DNA from: Cutaneotrichosporon cavernicola
Lineage: Eukaryota > Basidiomycota > Tremellomycetes > Trichosporonales > Trichosporonaceae
Assembly (NCBI RefSeq): GCF_030864355.1
Contig: NC_083393.1
Location: 1 to 64,000 of the forward strand
Reading direction: 5' to 3'
Length of the DNA: 64,000 nucleotides
How positions within the stretch are numbered: the first letter of the stretch is position 1; every line of letters begins with the position of its first letter. Both the position numbers and the translations under genes were made by a program. Under the pieces are notes generated by a model, which saw only the letters and a list, made by a program, of their open reading frames with translations, was not told where the DNA came from and did not search any database. Shown piece by piece: positions 21,785 to 32,666 of the stretch.

Positions 21785-23820
21785 TCATTGCGACTGAGGG
21801 ACAAGCATAAAGGAGTCGAAGAAGTTGGAAATCTCCTCCACCTCGTCCATCGCATACACGCCCGACACGTGCTGGTCTGGCCGGACGACAACGACACATC
21901 CCACAAGCGGGTCGATACCGTAGCCGAGGTACGCCTTGCCGTCGCCGTCGTGATACGACGGCTCATCACACATGAAGCAGTCAAAGTCCTTGATGCCGTG
22001 TGGCTTCTTCGTGGGCTGCAAGATGGAGGGCAAGGTCGGCGCGGCGTACTGTACTTCGCGGTGGGGCGTCGCGAACACTGTCAGCGTCTGGATGACGCTG
22101 TCAAGGTCCTCTCCCTTGGGCGTGTACTTTGTCGCAGGCCCATTGGAGCCGAGGAAGTCGCCGAGTACTTTGAGGGCCGTGAGGTTCTCAGAGTGTCGGA
22201 TGTCGCCGGGGAAGATGACGATGCGCCATCGCCCGTCGGCGAGCAGACGTCCCTGGAGTTGGAGTGCGTGGCCATTGAACGCACCGACAACTTGGTGGTT
22301 CTCAAAGTGGCTGCCGACAGTAATGTTCTTGGCTAACCACGGGTTGGGCTTGCCGACAATGAGGTTGGGCTCGTACACGACACCAGTGCCAGAGGTAAAC
22401 CTGATCGAGTCGTCCCACGCCTTACGCATTTCCTCGGGCGACACGCCGGCGCGCTCGGCTGTCTTGGCCTTGCCTGTAAACAGGGCAGAGAACTTGCGGT
22501 CAAATTCGATGAGCTGGTGCGCCGTCTTCTGCCTCTCCAGTTGGTACGTTTGGAGGATGTCGCGTTTCGCCTGGCCGCGGAGGACCGATGCGAGCTTCCA
22601 CCCGAGGTTGAACGTGTCCATCATCGAGACGTTCATGCCCTGCCCAGCCTTGGGCGAGTGGGTGTGACACGCGTCGCCCGCAATCAGGATGTGGTCCTTG
22701 TACTGGCTGAACGTGTCGCACACTCGCTGTCCGATCTCGTAGCAAGTGTACCAGTCGATATAAGGAAAGTCGATACGGTACGGATGCAGTACCTGTCTCG
22801 TCTTCTCCATGAGCTTGTCGATAGTCACTGCGTCACGATCGACTCGCTCTCCCGGCTTGAGCTCGCCCATCTGCGTGTACACGCGCACCATACCGTCCTC
22901 GCGCGGCACCATGAGGACAGCACCGGCGTCCTTGGAGTGAATGACGTTCTTCATGCGAGTGGTTGGAAGGTCCGAGTCGACAACTGCGTCAAAGGCGCCC
23001 CAGTAGACGTTGGCCGAGTCGCCCTTGAGCTCCAGTCCGAGGTTTTTGCGTACCCAAGAACGCGCGCCATCACACCCGACGAGATACTTGCAGTGTACTG
23101 TCTCCTCTCCGCTGTGATCGGCGTTGACGGCGTTGACCGCCGTCTGTGACTCGTCGGTAAAGAGGTTGGAGCGATACATGCCCGACTTGACGTCGCCATT
23201 GGCCCACTCGGCAGGCGGTGTCAGCTTCTTGAGCGTCACGGTAATGGGGTAGGCAGCGTTGTCGTCCAACGACGCCTCGTCCACCTTGAATGAGGTAGGC
23301 GTGATGAGACGCTCAACCTCGAGGTTGTTGGCCTTTTTCATTGCCTCCATGAAGATGGCTTCAACGCGGTCCTGCCCAAGGTTGACGTGCTTGACACGCG
23401 ACATGCCTGGCACCGTGTCGACGACGCGTGACGTCTCGCGGATATCTCCGTTCTGGTCTGGGTCCCAGATGATGACTTCGGCGCACTCGTGGGTCTCGGC
23501 ATCAAACTGTCGGTGGACATTGAGAGCCTCAAAGACCTCGCCGGTGCGGCACTGCAGGCCGTCGGCGTGTCCGCGCAACACGGGGTGCGCCATCTTGTCG
23601 ACGACGCGAGTGTCAATCTTGAGCTTGGACAACTGTGTGGCGAGCATGAGGCCAGCTGCATGTCAGCGCGACGTCATCGGTCATCGCCAGCCCACCATCT
23701 CGGGGCCAACTTACCGGGACCTGCGCCGACAATGAGGACATCGACCTTGCTCTCGTTGGTGTTCCGGTTGGTAGCTGCTGGGAGAGTCATGTTGGTTGAT
23801 GATGAAGTGGTCGAGCTCAT
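21785..23820 (-). CDS. Phenol 2-monooxygenase (phenol hydroxylase)
   Basis: FAD enzyme converting phenols to catechols with NADPH and O2, first step of phenol use; a well-studied member comes from Trichosporon cutaneum. Exons 23715-23820 and 21785-23655 close in frame to 658 aa, close to that enzyme's length. Features are VDVLIVGAGPAGLMLA (about 26-41), DGLQCRTGEVFEAL, CKYLVGCDGARSWVR (DG motif), AGDACHTHSPKAGQGMN (GD motif) and the C-terminal thioredoxin-like domain ending GCVVVVRPDQHVSGVY. No targeting signal is seen. Phenol, cresols or hydroxybenzoates are possible substrates. Induction by phenolics would be expected but no site is evident. Confidence 0.93.
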
Positions 23821-24538
23821 CGCTGCTGCCTATATCTAGCCTCGTTCATGATGAGAATGGTCGAGATGTTGGCGACGGATGTCGGTTTGCATAGAACCGG
23901 CTGTCCGGATACCAGGTAGAACTGGTGCCTGTCCTGGATAAGCCGGGGGAGCTTCCGCCGCTTCCCCGGCCCAATCATACCTCACACAATTGTTTAGCCA
24001 CAACCTCTTGTCTGCATTGCAGGATGTTGAACAAGACTGTTGTTTGGTCTTGAGAGGTCCAGGCCGTGCCAAACGCGCCGTAAATCAACACCACATCGCG
24101 GCCATCCCCGAACGCCCGCGGCTGAAAACGATCACTAACTCCCGCCACATGGTGCGACAATCCTGAAGCTGCAACTGGTTCCTAAGCAACTGGCCGAGGT
24201 CCAAAGACGTCTGGTGGATCCGATGACTATGCACAGAGCGCGCGGACGGGGATGTACCGGAGATTGCAAGGGGGAACTGACCACTGGCCGTCTTATCTGG
24301 CGCCGGAAATGCGGTGCCCAGCGAACGTCTTAACGTCTTTCACTTGATAACATATTTCAGTTGACTAGAATAGACTACTACTGCATACATGCACAAGGTC
24401 GCGAGTAGAAGAGCAGGCACACTCAACAACCAAGGGCAATCACGACCTCCCACCCCAAAGGCAATCACGACCTCCCACCCCAGCCACCCCCTCCCCTCCG
24501 CCTCGCCCCGCATTTCAACCCCACATTAACATGTCCAC
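23821..24538. other. Intergenic region
   Basis: About 720 bp carrying the phenol hydroxylase promoter; a TATA-like TATATAG lies about 10 bp upstream of its ATG on the minus strand, probably too close to act as a TATA box. There is a short direct repeat AAGGCAATCACGACCTCCCACCCC around 24432-24482. No gene is seen. Confidence 0.5.
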
Positions 24539-25663
24539 TTAGATCCGGAGCTGGCGAAGCACCTCGCGCGCGTCTGGCTCTTCCCTCTGCGTAAAAACCT
24601 TGCCTCCAACCTCGAGCTCGTACGCCTCGGCGCCCACACGCTGGCGGTACTCTGCGTGTGTGAGGAACGTGATTGATTCTGTGATTCGGCGGAGGCGACC
24701 AGGCAAAACGTCGTCCCAGCTCAGTACCTCTGCAATGAGGATCTCGAGGAATGACGCGCGCACGTCGTCGTCGCTCGTGTCCTCCTCGAGTCCGATTGCC
24801 GGGCGTGGGATCTCGGTGATGCCCACAAGCACAGGGCGCGTACTTGGTGCGTAACTGCGAAGGGCACGGATGAGGGGCCGCACAAACGACCACGGCCGCT
24901 GTGGTGGAACATGAGCCTCACTGGCAAGCAGGCCCGACGGCGTGTTCACAAACACGCACACGAAGGATGCGTGTCCTGACCGGTCCCAGAATTGCCACCT
25001 GTACGGCATCTCGACTGCGTGTGCCGGGTCGTACCGAATCACTGTGACACTTGACTTGACGCTGGGTGGCATGTCAAGGATGACATGTCGATAGTCATCT
25101 TCGTCGTCGTTCTCTTCTTCCTCCTCCATCTCCTCTGAACCATGCACATGTGCCTTTTCAGAGACTGGCCGTGTCCCGAGACACACGTAGTCGACGACTC
25201 GCATCGCAGGCAGCGCATAGCGCCAACAGTCGAGGCGCCACGGGATGATGTCCAAGGCGTTGAAAAGGCGGCGGAGGAGTCCGACATCGCTCAGTGCAGA
25301 TGCGAGCTTTGCGTCATCGTCTGGAAACGCAATCTCAGCGGCGTAATCGACGACCTTTACATTCGCCTTGAGCATGGCCGACCAAGTTTGGCGCTCAGCA
25401 GGGGACGCGTCGGGGTTCTCCCACGCCAATCCGGGAATCCGTCGTCCGCTAGAGCTGCGAACATGTAGAGGACGCCCACGGGACGCCGAGAGGCGCCGTC
25501 CAGCGCTGCAGCGTGGGACGTCGAGCGTGATGTGCTTGAGCAGTGCGGCGTCCGCCTTGAGCTTGTAATACCTGCTCGTACCGCGCCACGCGTGCAGTGC
25601 GCTCTCAGGCGAGTAGTCGACGATGGAGGAGACGATGGCCGGGAAGCCTTCGTGGTCGATCAT
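24539..25663 (-). CDS. Hypothetical protein, F-box-like N-terminus
   Basis: Single open frame of 374 aa with no introns. The start is ATG 25663 (MIDHEGFPAIVSSIVDYS); an in-frame ATG 75 bp upstream is less likely because the sequence between is low-complexity. The N-terminus resembles the loose F-box-like opening of a large lineage-specific family in Tremellomycetes (helix, then ALHAWRGTSRYYKLKADAAL). An acidic loop lies mid-protein (a Glu/Asp run of about 15 residues around 190). No catalytic motif is visible. Function unknown; lack of introns is unusual among its neighbours. Confidence 0.75.
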   Translation of the reverse strand: MIDHEGFPAIVSSIVDYSPESALHAWRGTSRYYKLKADAALLKHITLDVPRCSAGRRLSASRGRPLHVRSSSGRRIPGLAWENPDASPAERQTWSAMLKANVKVVDYAAEIAFPDDDAKLASALSDVGLLRRLFNALDIIPWRLDCWRYALPAMRVVDYVCLGTRPVSEKAHVHGSEEMEEEEENDDEDDYRHVILDMPPSVKSSVTVIRYDPAHAVEMPYRWQFWDRSGHASFVCVFVNTPSGLLASEAHVPPQRPWSFVRPLIRALRSYAPSTRPVLVGITEIPRPAIGLEEDTSDDDVRASFLEILIAEVLSWDDVLPGRLRRITESITFLTHAEYRQRVGAEAYELEVGGKVFTQREEPDAREVLRQLRI

Positions 25664-26665
25664 TGTTACTGTGGGGTGATGTGGTGGTGATGGCGAATGA
25701 TGTGATGCTGGGATGGTGGATCGGGTGTAACCGATCACACACTGGTTTACATTGGAGGATTGGAGTGCCCGGGCCTGATGACCTCAATACTGCCGAGGTA
25801 TGCGGCTGCACACGACCTCCCGACTCGGAGAGACGGCTCCACTAATGTGCTTGTTTGGTCAGTAGTGTTAGTAGTTGCAAGGTCGTCGCTGGTAGACCAA
25901 TGTTGGTTGAGAGTGGCGATTAGCATGCACCTCACATCATGGTCACGGCTCCCAATCTCCAGTGGGCCCCGGGGGCGGGACGGGGGGGTGGCAGTATAGC
26001 GCACATACACAGAGCGCTTACTCCACCCTAGACTGCCAAACGGGCTGTTGGCATGTCATGTCTGCTGCTCTAGGGCCTTTTGCTGGCCACCACGCGACCA
26101 GAGGTCGACTACGGTGCATGCACTTTGTGTCTTTGTCTTGGTACCAGATAATACCGCCCTTGCCATCCGGATCTCTCCACGAGTACCGGGCCATTAGCCG
26201 TGCCTTGAATTCCGGCATTAGGATATCCAACCCCGCTTTGGACATTGTCCAGTCCGAAGCGGCTATATGCAATGTCCGCCCAGGCAGACGACTATGCATG
26301 TCGCCGCGGCCAAGGTGGACGGCCAAGTAAGAGCCCACCTAACGACTGAAGGGTAAAGCAGGAACAACCCACCAGGGATGGAAATGCGCATCAACAGCTC
26401 AACAGCTCCATATCGCTGATCACCGAGATGCCGCCGCCGCCGGCGCCATGCATCAGCGCACGACGCGGAACCTGACTCACCGGACCGACCCCTTCACTAA
26501 CAACGACCATGTAGCATGCTGGAGATATGGGCTGTACGGCACTACAATGTATTGTCCCATGACTCCGGGTGCGTATCTCGGCATCATATCGTTCCGGCCA
26601 CTTGGCATCGGCCCGGGTCTCCCCAGATGTCGATCCTTATAACTCCCAGTCAGTCACTCCCAACC
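25664..26665. other. Divergent intergenic region
   Basis: About 1.0 kb between divergently transcribed genes; it likely holds both promoters. No gene, RNA or repeat array is supportable. Confidence 0.5.
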
Positions 26666-27730
26666 ATGCCCAACTCAACCTCAGAAACACACAACATGAC
26701 TATCAACGGCTCTGCTTCTAACAACGTCGTCCTCATCACCGGCGCAGCCGGCTGGCTCGGCGGTATCCTCGGCGACGCGCTGCTCGCCGACGACCCCTCG
26801 ACCCAGCTCATCCTCGCCGACATTGTCGAGCCTCGGCCGCCCAAGGCTGCTCCCAACGCCGTTACCATCAAGGCCGATCTGTCGGACACAGCCGCCATCG
26901 ATGGACTCTTCACCACCCGCCTCGGTGTGCCCGGCACCATCTACTGCCTCCATGGCATCATGTCCCGTGGATCCGAGGACAACTTTGACTTGGGGATGCG
27001 CATCAACGTCGACAGCATCCGCGCGGTTCTGAACCGCGCTCGCACCGAGGCCGAGAACGGCGTCCCTCCCATCAAGTTCATCTTCACCTCCTCCCTTGCC
27101 GTGTACGGAGGACCGCTCCCCGACGTTGTTGGGCCATCAACCATCGCCACGCCAGAGGGCTCCTACGGCTGCGGCAAGCTCATGAGCGAGCTCCTTGTCA
27201 ACGAGTACACCCGTCGCGGTTTCGTCGACGGCCGTATCCTCCGTCTCCCCACAATCGTCGTGCGGCCCGGTCCTCCTTCCAACGCTACCTCTGCGTTCAT
27301 CAGCGGCATCATCCGTGAGCCCCTCTCTGGTCAGGAGGCCGTGTGCCCTGTCGGCGACAGCCTGTCCTCGTCTGCCCTTGACGAACTCGCGGCGTGGGTC
27401 GCGTCGCCCGAGACCACCATCCGCAACTTTGTCATTGCGCGCCACGTCCCTGCCGACAAGTTCCTCCCCCACACCCGCGCCGTCTACCTTCCCGGCTTCA
27501 CCACCACCGTCCGCCAGGAGCTCGAGGCCCTCCGCGAGGTTGCAGGCGAGGAGGCTCTCAAACTCGTCACGTTCAAGGACGACCCTACCAACCGCCGCAT
27601 CGTCGGCTCCTGGCCCGCACGCTTTGACAACTCGTACCCCGTCGGCCTCGGCTTTGTCGCCGACGAGGGAGGCATGGTTCCCATCGTCCGCCGCTTCCGC
27701 GAGCAGCTCGGGTCAGCGGCCAAGTTCTAA
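26666..27730 (+). CDS. NAD-dependent epimerase/dehydrogenase (DenD-like)
   Basis: Extended short-chain dehydrogenase, closest in appearance to D-erythronate dehydrogenase-like proteins, which oxidise a four-carbon sugar acid. The single exon gives 354 aa from ATG 26666; an alternative ATG at 26696 would still keep the whole fold. The Rossmann motif is VLITGAAGWLGG. The catalytic region has FTSSLAVYGG and SYGCGKLMSELL (YxxxK). RGFVDGRILRLPTIVVRPG and FISGIIREPLSGQEAVCPV match the DenD subgroup. Substrate identity is an inference from these motifs. A possible role is sugar-acid catabolism in the cytosol. Confidence 0.85.
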   Translation: MPNSTSETHNMTINGSASNNVVLITGAAGWLGGILGDALLADDPSTQLILADIVEPRPPKAAPNAVTIKADLSDTAAIDGLFTTRLGVPGTIYCLHGIMSRGSEDNFDLGMRINVDSIRAVLNRARTEAENGVPPIKFIFTSSLAVYGGPLPDVVGPSTIATPEGSYGCGKLMSELLVNEYTRRGFVDGRILRLPTIVVRPGPPSNATSAFISGIIREPLSGQEAVCPVGDSLSSSALDELAAWVASPETTIRNFVIARHVPADKFLPHTRAVYLPGFTTTVRQELEALREVAGEEALKLVTFKDDPTNRRIVGSWPARFDNSYPVGLGFVADEGGMVPIVRRFREQLGSAAKF

Positions 27731-27783
27731 GAGCCGAGTGTGCATAATTCCATCAGTAGATGCGTTGTAGAGGGACCATGGAT

Positions 27784-27855
27784 TCTCATCAGAACAATTC
27801 TCTCGGTCGTGGATATGATCTCATCAGAACAATTCTCTCACGGTCGTGGATATGA
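27784..27855. repeat. 35/37-bp tandem duplication in a 3' intergenic space
   Basis: Two adjacent copies (27784-27818 and 27819-27855) differing by a 2-bp insertion, filling nearly half of the 159-bp gap between two convergent genes. Confidence 0.92.
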
Positions 27856-27889
27856 TGAGTGAGATGCATGTTGATGTGCGGTAATGCGT

Positions 27890-29584
27890 TTAGAACAACT
27901 CTTCTACCTCGGTCTTCTCGATCGCTTCCTCCACCTTCGGCTTCTCCATCTCCACAGGCTTCGGCCGCGCCGCGTCAACGGCGTCCGCCAAGAGGTGAAC
28001 AACCTGGTCGACCCCAGTGCCAAATTTGGCGCTGATGACGAGCACCTGGGCGTCGTCGCCCAACTCTTTGATCGCTGTCCGCAACGCTGCGGCCTTGCTC
28101 TCAACCTCGTCGGCTGGTAGCTCATCCGTCTTGTTCAGCGCCACCACCCGCGCACGGCCCGCGAGACCAGTCTTGTAGGCCTCGAGCTCGGCCCGAAGGA
28201 CGCGCATGTCGGCTGCAGGGTCTGGCCGTCGCCCGTCCATTACGTAGGCGAGAGCCAGTGACCGCTCGATCGACCGAAGGAAGCTATGTCCCAAACCGTA
28301 GTTCTCGCTGGCGCGCGCCAACAGACCAGGGTTGTCGCTCACCGAGAAGCGCGAGCGTTCCTTGACCTTCCTGTCGCGCGACGCACGCCCAAGAGGGAGG
28401 TACTCGCCTACCTCACGCGCGAGTTCGTCAAACTCACGCTCCAGCTCTGTCTCCTCTACTGGGCCCTGGTGTTCTGCAGCCCAGCTCCCGTCTTCGAGGA
28501 CCCGCACGACACCAATCTGGGGGTGCAGTGTCGTGAAAGCGTAGTTGGCGACCTCGGCACGCCGGCCCGTCAGCGCGCGCAGGAGCGTGCTCTTTCCGGC
28601 GTTGGGGAGGCCAACGAGGCCGACGTCCGCCAACAGCTTGAGCTCAAACTCGAATGTGCGTGTAGGGGGAAGGACGCCACGAGATGCAAGGCGGGGGTGT
28701 CGGTTGTTCCCGCCCACGAAATGAGGGTTACCGAGACCGCCAGCGCCACCACGAGCGAGGAGGACTGGCGCGGTAATCGGCGCCGCAATGTCCATCTCGA
28801 GTGCCGGTTCCTGCTCAAAGGTCGGTGTGGGACGCGACCAACGTCCCGCTCGACGGCATGTCCCTTCGGCTTCGCTCATTTCTCTGTCGTTCGGTTGGAG
28901 TGTCGGGTGTTGTACGAACCATCGCTCCTGCGTGCGTTTGTGACGCTCCTCGCGCGTCAGACCGAGGTCGTCGTTCTCTCGCCCCGTCTTCTCCGCCTCC
29001 CCCTCACGAGTGATCTCCCGAATCACTGTCCCGACCGGGACAACCACCGTAATGTCATCTCCACGTCGCCCGTGCCGCAGGTTTCCAGCGCCATTGCCGC
29101 CCTGTCCGCCGATGAGGCGGTTGGACACAGTCGTCAACGACGTTATGAGAGGGGACGTCTCGAGGTAGACGGATCCACCGGGACCACCATTGCCACCTGA
29201 AGGAGGCCCCAAACCGCGCTTGGTAGGCAGGAATGCGGCCGTGCCGGCGCCGCCCTTACCTGTTTGTCAGCGCGCTCTACGCGGTGGCTCACCTCCGCGA
29301 ACAGTCACCCGCAGAAAGTCAACAAAATCGCCACCCTGATGTCAGACAAGTTGTCAAGATGCACATACGGTCCGGTTCCGCTTCGCATCCATTTTCTTGC
29401 GCCTCCGATGCAACTCGCCAAGCACGTCGTCAAACTCGTCCACGTCCTCGTCGATCTGTCTTGGTTCTGGCTGATGGTCGCGCTTCGAAGAGGAAGTCGA
29501 TGCAGCGCGGACCTGCCCCCATAACGGGTTCAAGGGCGTCCATCTGCGGCAGCACGCTGTGCACTGTCGTAATGCAATGGTCAT
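27890..29584 (-). CDS. MTG2: Mitochondrial Obg-family GTPase (MTG2-like)
   Basis: GTPase needed for mitochondrial large-ribosomal-subunit assembly. Exons 29369-29584, 29293-29335 and 27890-29259 close in frame to 542 aa. The N-terminus (MTIALRQCTACCRRWTPLNP) is basic and lacks acidic residues, as in a mitochondrial presequence. The glycine-rich Obg fold has RGGKGGAGTAAF, PPSGGNGGPGGSVYLE and GGQGGNGAGNLRHGRRG. The G domain has GLPNAGKST (G1), DNPGL (G3; the family usually has DIPGL) and NKTDE (G4). A roughly 70-residue insert in the Obg domain and an acidic C-terminal tail are extra. The symbol is by homology to the yeast gene. Confidence 0.9.
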
Positions 29585-29752
29585 GCTTGCAACGAGTTGG
29601 CGACTGAAGAGTTAAACGAGTGCAAGTGGAGGTCAGAACTTGTTGAGATTGAGTTCTACAACGAAATTTGATTCCGCGGATTGCAGCACTCGCACTCGGA
29701 CACACATCATACAAAAAGGACGTACATGCCTACACGTTTATTCTTCTAGCAT

Positions 29753-31087
29753 CTACTTGAGCTTGTCGTCGCTCTCGCCGTGCTTGCCGAACCCAGGCTC
29801 AAACACCCAGCCAAAATGTATGCGCAGCGTCTCGAACAGGCCAAAGATCATCGCTGACGACGGTCCAGAACGGAGACACGTGAGTCCGCACCCAGCGTAC
29901 AGTCCGCGGATACCGCGGGTGCGGTAGATGTTCATGAAAGTGGCGCCAAAGCCGGGCACCGGCTTGTTGGGGTTGAGCTCGGCGTGCGTCTGCATCGTGC
30001 TCTTGACGCAGTCGGCAGGGAAGAGCGAGACGTTGTACGCAATGCCGCCCATCCCACCCGCCAACATGAGCTCCCAAGCCGCGAGATCCGCCTTTGTCGC
30101 GACATGCCCCGGTGGAGCGTTCTTCTGGTGTCGCTGGATGAGAAGGCGGGCCACGAGCTCATAAGTCCCGAACCATGCGGCCGAGCCGCCGGTCTCACGG
30201 AGGAATGTGCCCGTTTGCCCAAGCCACAGGCCCCGCAGTCCGCTCTGCCGGACAGTGTCGGCGATCAGAGCAAAGGGACCTTTGAGAGGAGCCTTGGTGT
30301 TTGCAAGGTTGGCGGGAAGGGTGACTGTCGAGGACGGCGAGCCTGGAGCTTCGAGGGCAGTCTTGATAACAACCGGACCAGTTGCGGTAACACCGGGAGC
30401 GATCATCTGCACTTGCATGCGGCACTTGATGAGCTCGATGGGAGTGCTGGGATCAGGGAATGAACCACATGACAACTCACAGAGCGAACGAGGTCACAGC
30501 ACCTGCTCCAGCACCGGCGAGCGCGAGTTCTGGGATGGACAGTTCACGCTGTACACCGTCGACGATCGCAGGCTTGGACGAGAACTTGTAAATCGCAGCC
30601 TGGCAGCGGTTGTACACAAAGAACAGAGTTGCGTTCTCGACAGCGGCACCAAAGATGGGCGCAGAGAGTCCACGATACAGGCCAACCGCGCCCTCGTTCT
30701 TGACCGTGTACTTGAAGCAGTCTAGCGGGCCCTTGAATTGTGCGGGCCGGTCGATTGGCTGCGACTGCAAGCGGACCTTGACTGCTGGTAAGCCTCTGAC
30801 GGGACTTGTAACGCGTGCGCCCAATCCCCAAACTGTTGAGCGGTACCAGGGGATGTGCACGGCCTACTCCCGACCAGCGGCAATAGTTGCTCTCTCAATG
30901 GCGTCCACCGCGCATATTCCGACTACTCCCCAGTCTTGGTTTACAGTACTCACCGAGGTCAAACGGATGCTCGAAGAGCTTGGCGGCCATGCCCGCGATC
31001 TGGGATCAGACATGGGGCTGACAAAGAACCCACTGTACCGCAGACGAGGTCGCGCACGGCGCCACCGGGGTCTGCCTCTTCTCCCAT
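29753..31087 (-). CDS. ORT1: Mitochondrial carrier protein (ornithine transporter-like)
   Basis: Inner-membrane carrier most like the Ort1/SLC25A15 group that exchanges ornithine for protons, supplying arginine synthesis. Exons 31034-31087, 30954-30999, 30481-30781 and 29753-30446 close in frame to 364 aa. Three carrier repeats are seen with signatures PFDLVKVRLQ, TPIELIKCRMQ and FPADCVKSTMQ, and the GLYRGL and GLYAGCG ends. There is a ~60-residue linker of low complexity in repeat 2, longer than usual. Intron 1 is only 34 nt. It is divergent from NUDC across a 317-bp spacer with no visible element. Substrate assignment is from overall resemblance. Confidence 0.83.
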
Positions 31088-31404
31088 TGCTGTATGGGTA
31101 TACTAAGTGAATACAGTGCCCAGGATGGGCAGATGTTTGGATCTTTGGGAGAGTGATTGACGAGAGAGAGGAGTGACGAGGCTGTGGAGGTGAGCACGCG
31201 GGTAGCCACCCGCGTTGGCGTTTAGTAATTTGCGGAAAAACAATTAATAAGTGTGGGCCCCGCCGATCCACGGAAAAGCGCGCTTAGGGGCGGACAAGAA
31301 TGCAATCTCCATTTCCTCAAGGAGTTTAAAGTACATGTCCGTAGATTTCTGGAACAACGCGCGTCATTGCAACTACCAACCTTGACTCAAACTACTCACG
31401 CGCA

Positions 31405-32237
31405 ATGGCCACAATCGAGCAACAGGACAAGATGTCAAAGGAGGAGCGTGCGGCATATGACGCAAAGGAGCGCGCGCGCGAGCAGACCGAACAGGATGGT
31501 GCGTCGGCCTGATCCACCCATTCAGCTAACCTCGCGGAGAGCTTAGCTAACACCAGCGCTCCCGTACAAGTGGAGCCAGGACCTGAACACTGTGTCTGTA
31601 TCTGTCCCGTTGCCGAGCGGGACTCGTGGCCGTGACCTCCAGGTCGTCATGGAGCGGCGGAAGCTGAAGGTACACGAGTCGGAGGAAGGAGGCTGACCAT
31701 AGGTTGATGTGAAGGGTGGCGCGACGCTGCTCGAGGGCGAGTTGTTCGAGGAGATTGCAAAGGACGATAGCTCGTGGACCATTGGTAAGTTGGGGGTGAG
31801 CGTTACTGGACAAGGTCAAGACGAGGGGTTGGCGGTTGGTGACCTGCTAACCGACCAGAAGACGGCACCCTCACGTTCGAGCTCGAGAAGATGAGCGCCC
31901 ACATCGGGAGTCATCGGTGGTGGCCACATGTCCTGACGCACGACCCCAAGATCGACACCACCAAGATCCAGCCCGAGAGCTCCAAGCTGAGCGACCTCGA
32001 CGGCGAGACTCGTGCCATGGTTGAGAAGATGATGGTGCGAGACTTGTATGTAAGCGGAACTGACGCTAGTTTGACAACCAGCAACGACAGGCTGGCAAGC
32101 CAACGTCGGACGAGATCAAGAAGATGGAGACGCTCGAAAAGTTCAAGAAGGCACACCCCGAGATGGACTTTAGCAACGTGAGTGGTTGTGGGGTGACGTC
32201 GATGCCCAAACTCTAACGCCAGGCCAAGATGGGTTAA
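31405..32237 (+). CDS. NUDC: Nuclear movement protein NudC
   Basis: Co-chaperone of the dynein/LIS1 pathway and Hsp90 clients. Exons 31405-31498, 31557-31669, 31703-31784, 31859-32034, 32070-32177 and 32223-32237 close in frame to 195 aa; the last exon encodes only five codons including stop. The CS (p23-like) domain runs from [17 protein letters not shown] through [14 protein letters not shown]. The family signature then follows: [38 protein letters not shown] and [14 protein letters not shown]. It lacks the long N-terminal coiled coil of animal NudC, as in other fungi. Introns are short (33-58 nt). Confidence 0.95.
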
Positions 32238-32666
32238 TGGTAGAGGGCCGTCGCATGCATGGTGTAGATATTTGCGCATGTGTCACTGGTGAAACTGACG
32301 AGGCAGGCGGGGGAGGAGGGACCCACGAATGCCAGAGCTTGTAGAGGAGCGAGATGACCGATGAGACCGGAGAGGCGGTGAGAGCGACTATTTGCACTCG
32401 GGCTTCCGATAGCCGTTCCCCGCACAATGCCTCACACTACTTGTTCAGTTCCGCACCACATCCCACCCGCTTGGGCGCTAGGATGTACCAGTCTGCATCC
32501 AGAACCAGTCAGCTCCCATTCACTTGCCGCCGGGGATTGTATCGATCTATCGCTTGCATCGTGGCGGCGTCTCCTATACACCCAGCGTGACAACCTATGC
32601 AGAAACTTTGCTAAACTTTTACACTGATCCTTTGCACAGTGGTATCCGTGGCGGGCACGCTGCACC
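32238..32666. other. Convergent intergenic region
   Basis: About 430 bp between the 3' ends of NUDC and PEX11. A long minus-strand ORF crosses it but has the composition of an antisense shadow. No gene is supportable. Confidence 0.55.

Noticed and set aside
22517..23149. Plus-strand ORFs inside the phenol hydroxylase region
   Set aside because: Antisense shadows of a well-supported gene.
28286..29200. Long plus-strand ORF (304 aa) opposite the Obg gene
   Set aside because: It is antisense to a confidently identified GTPase, has biased composition, and matches no family; GC-rich third positions keep antisense frames open.
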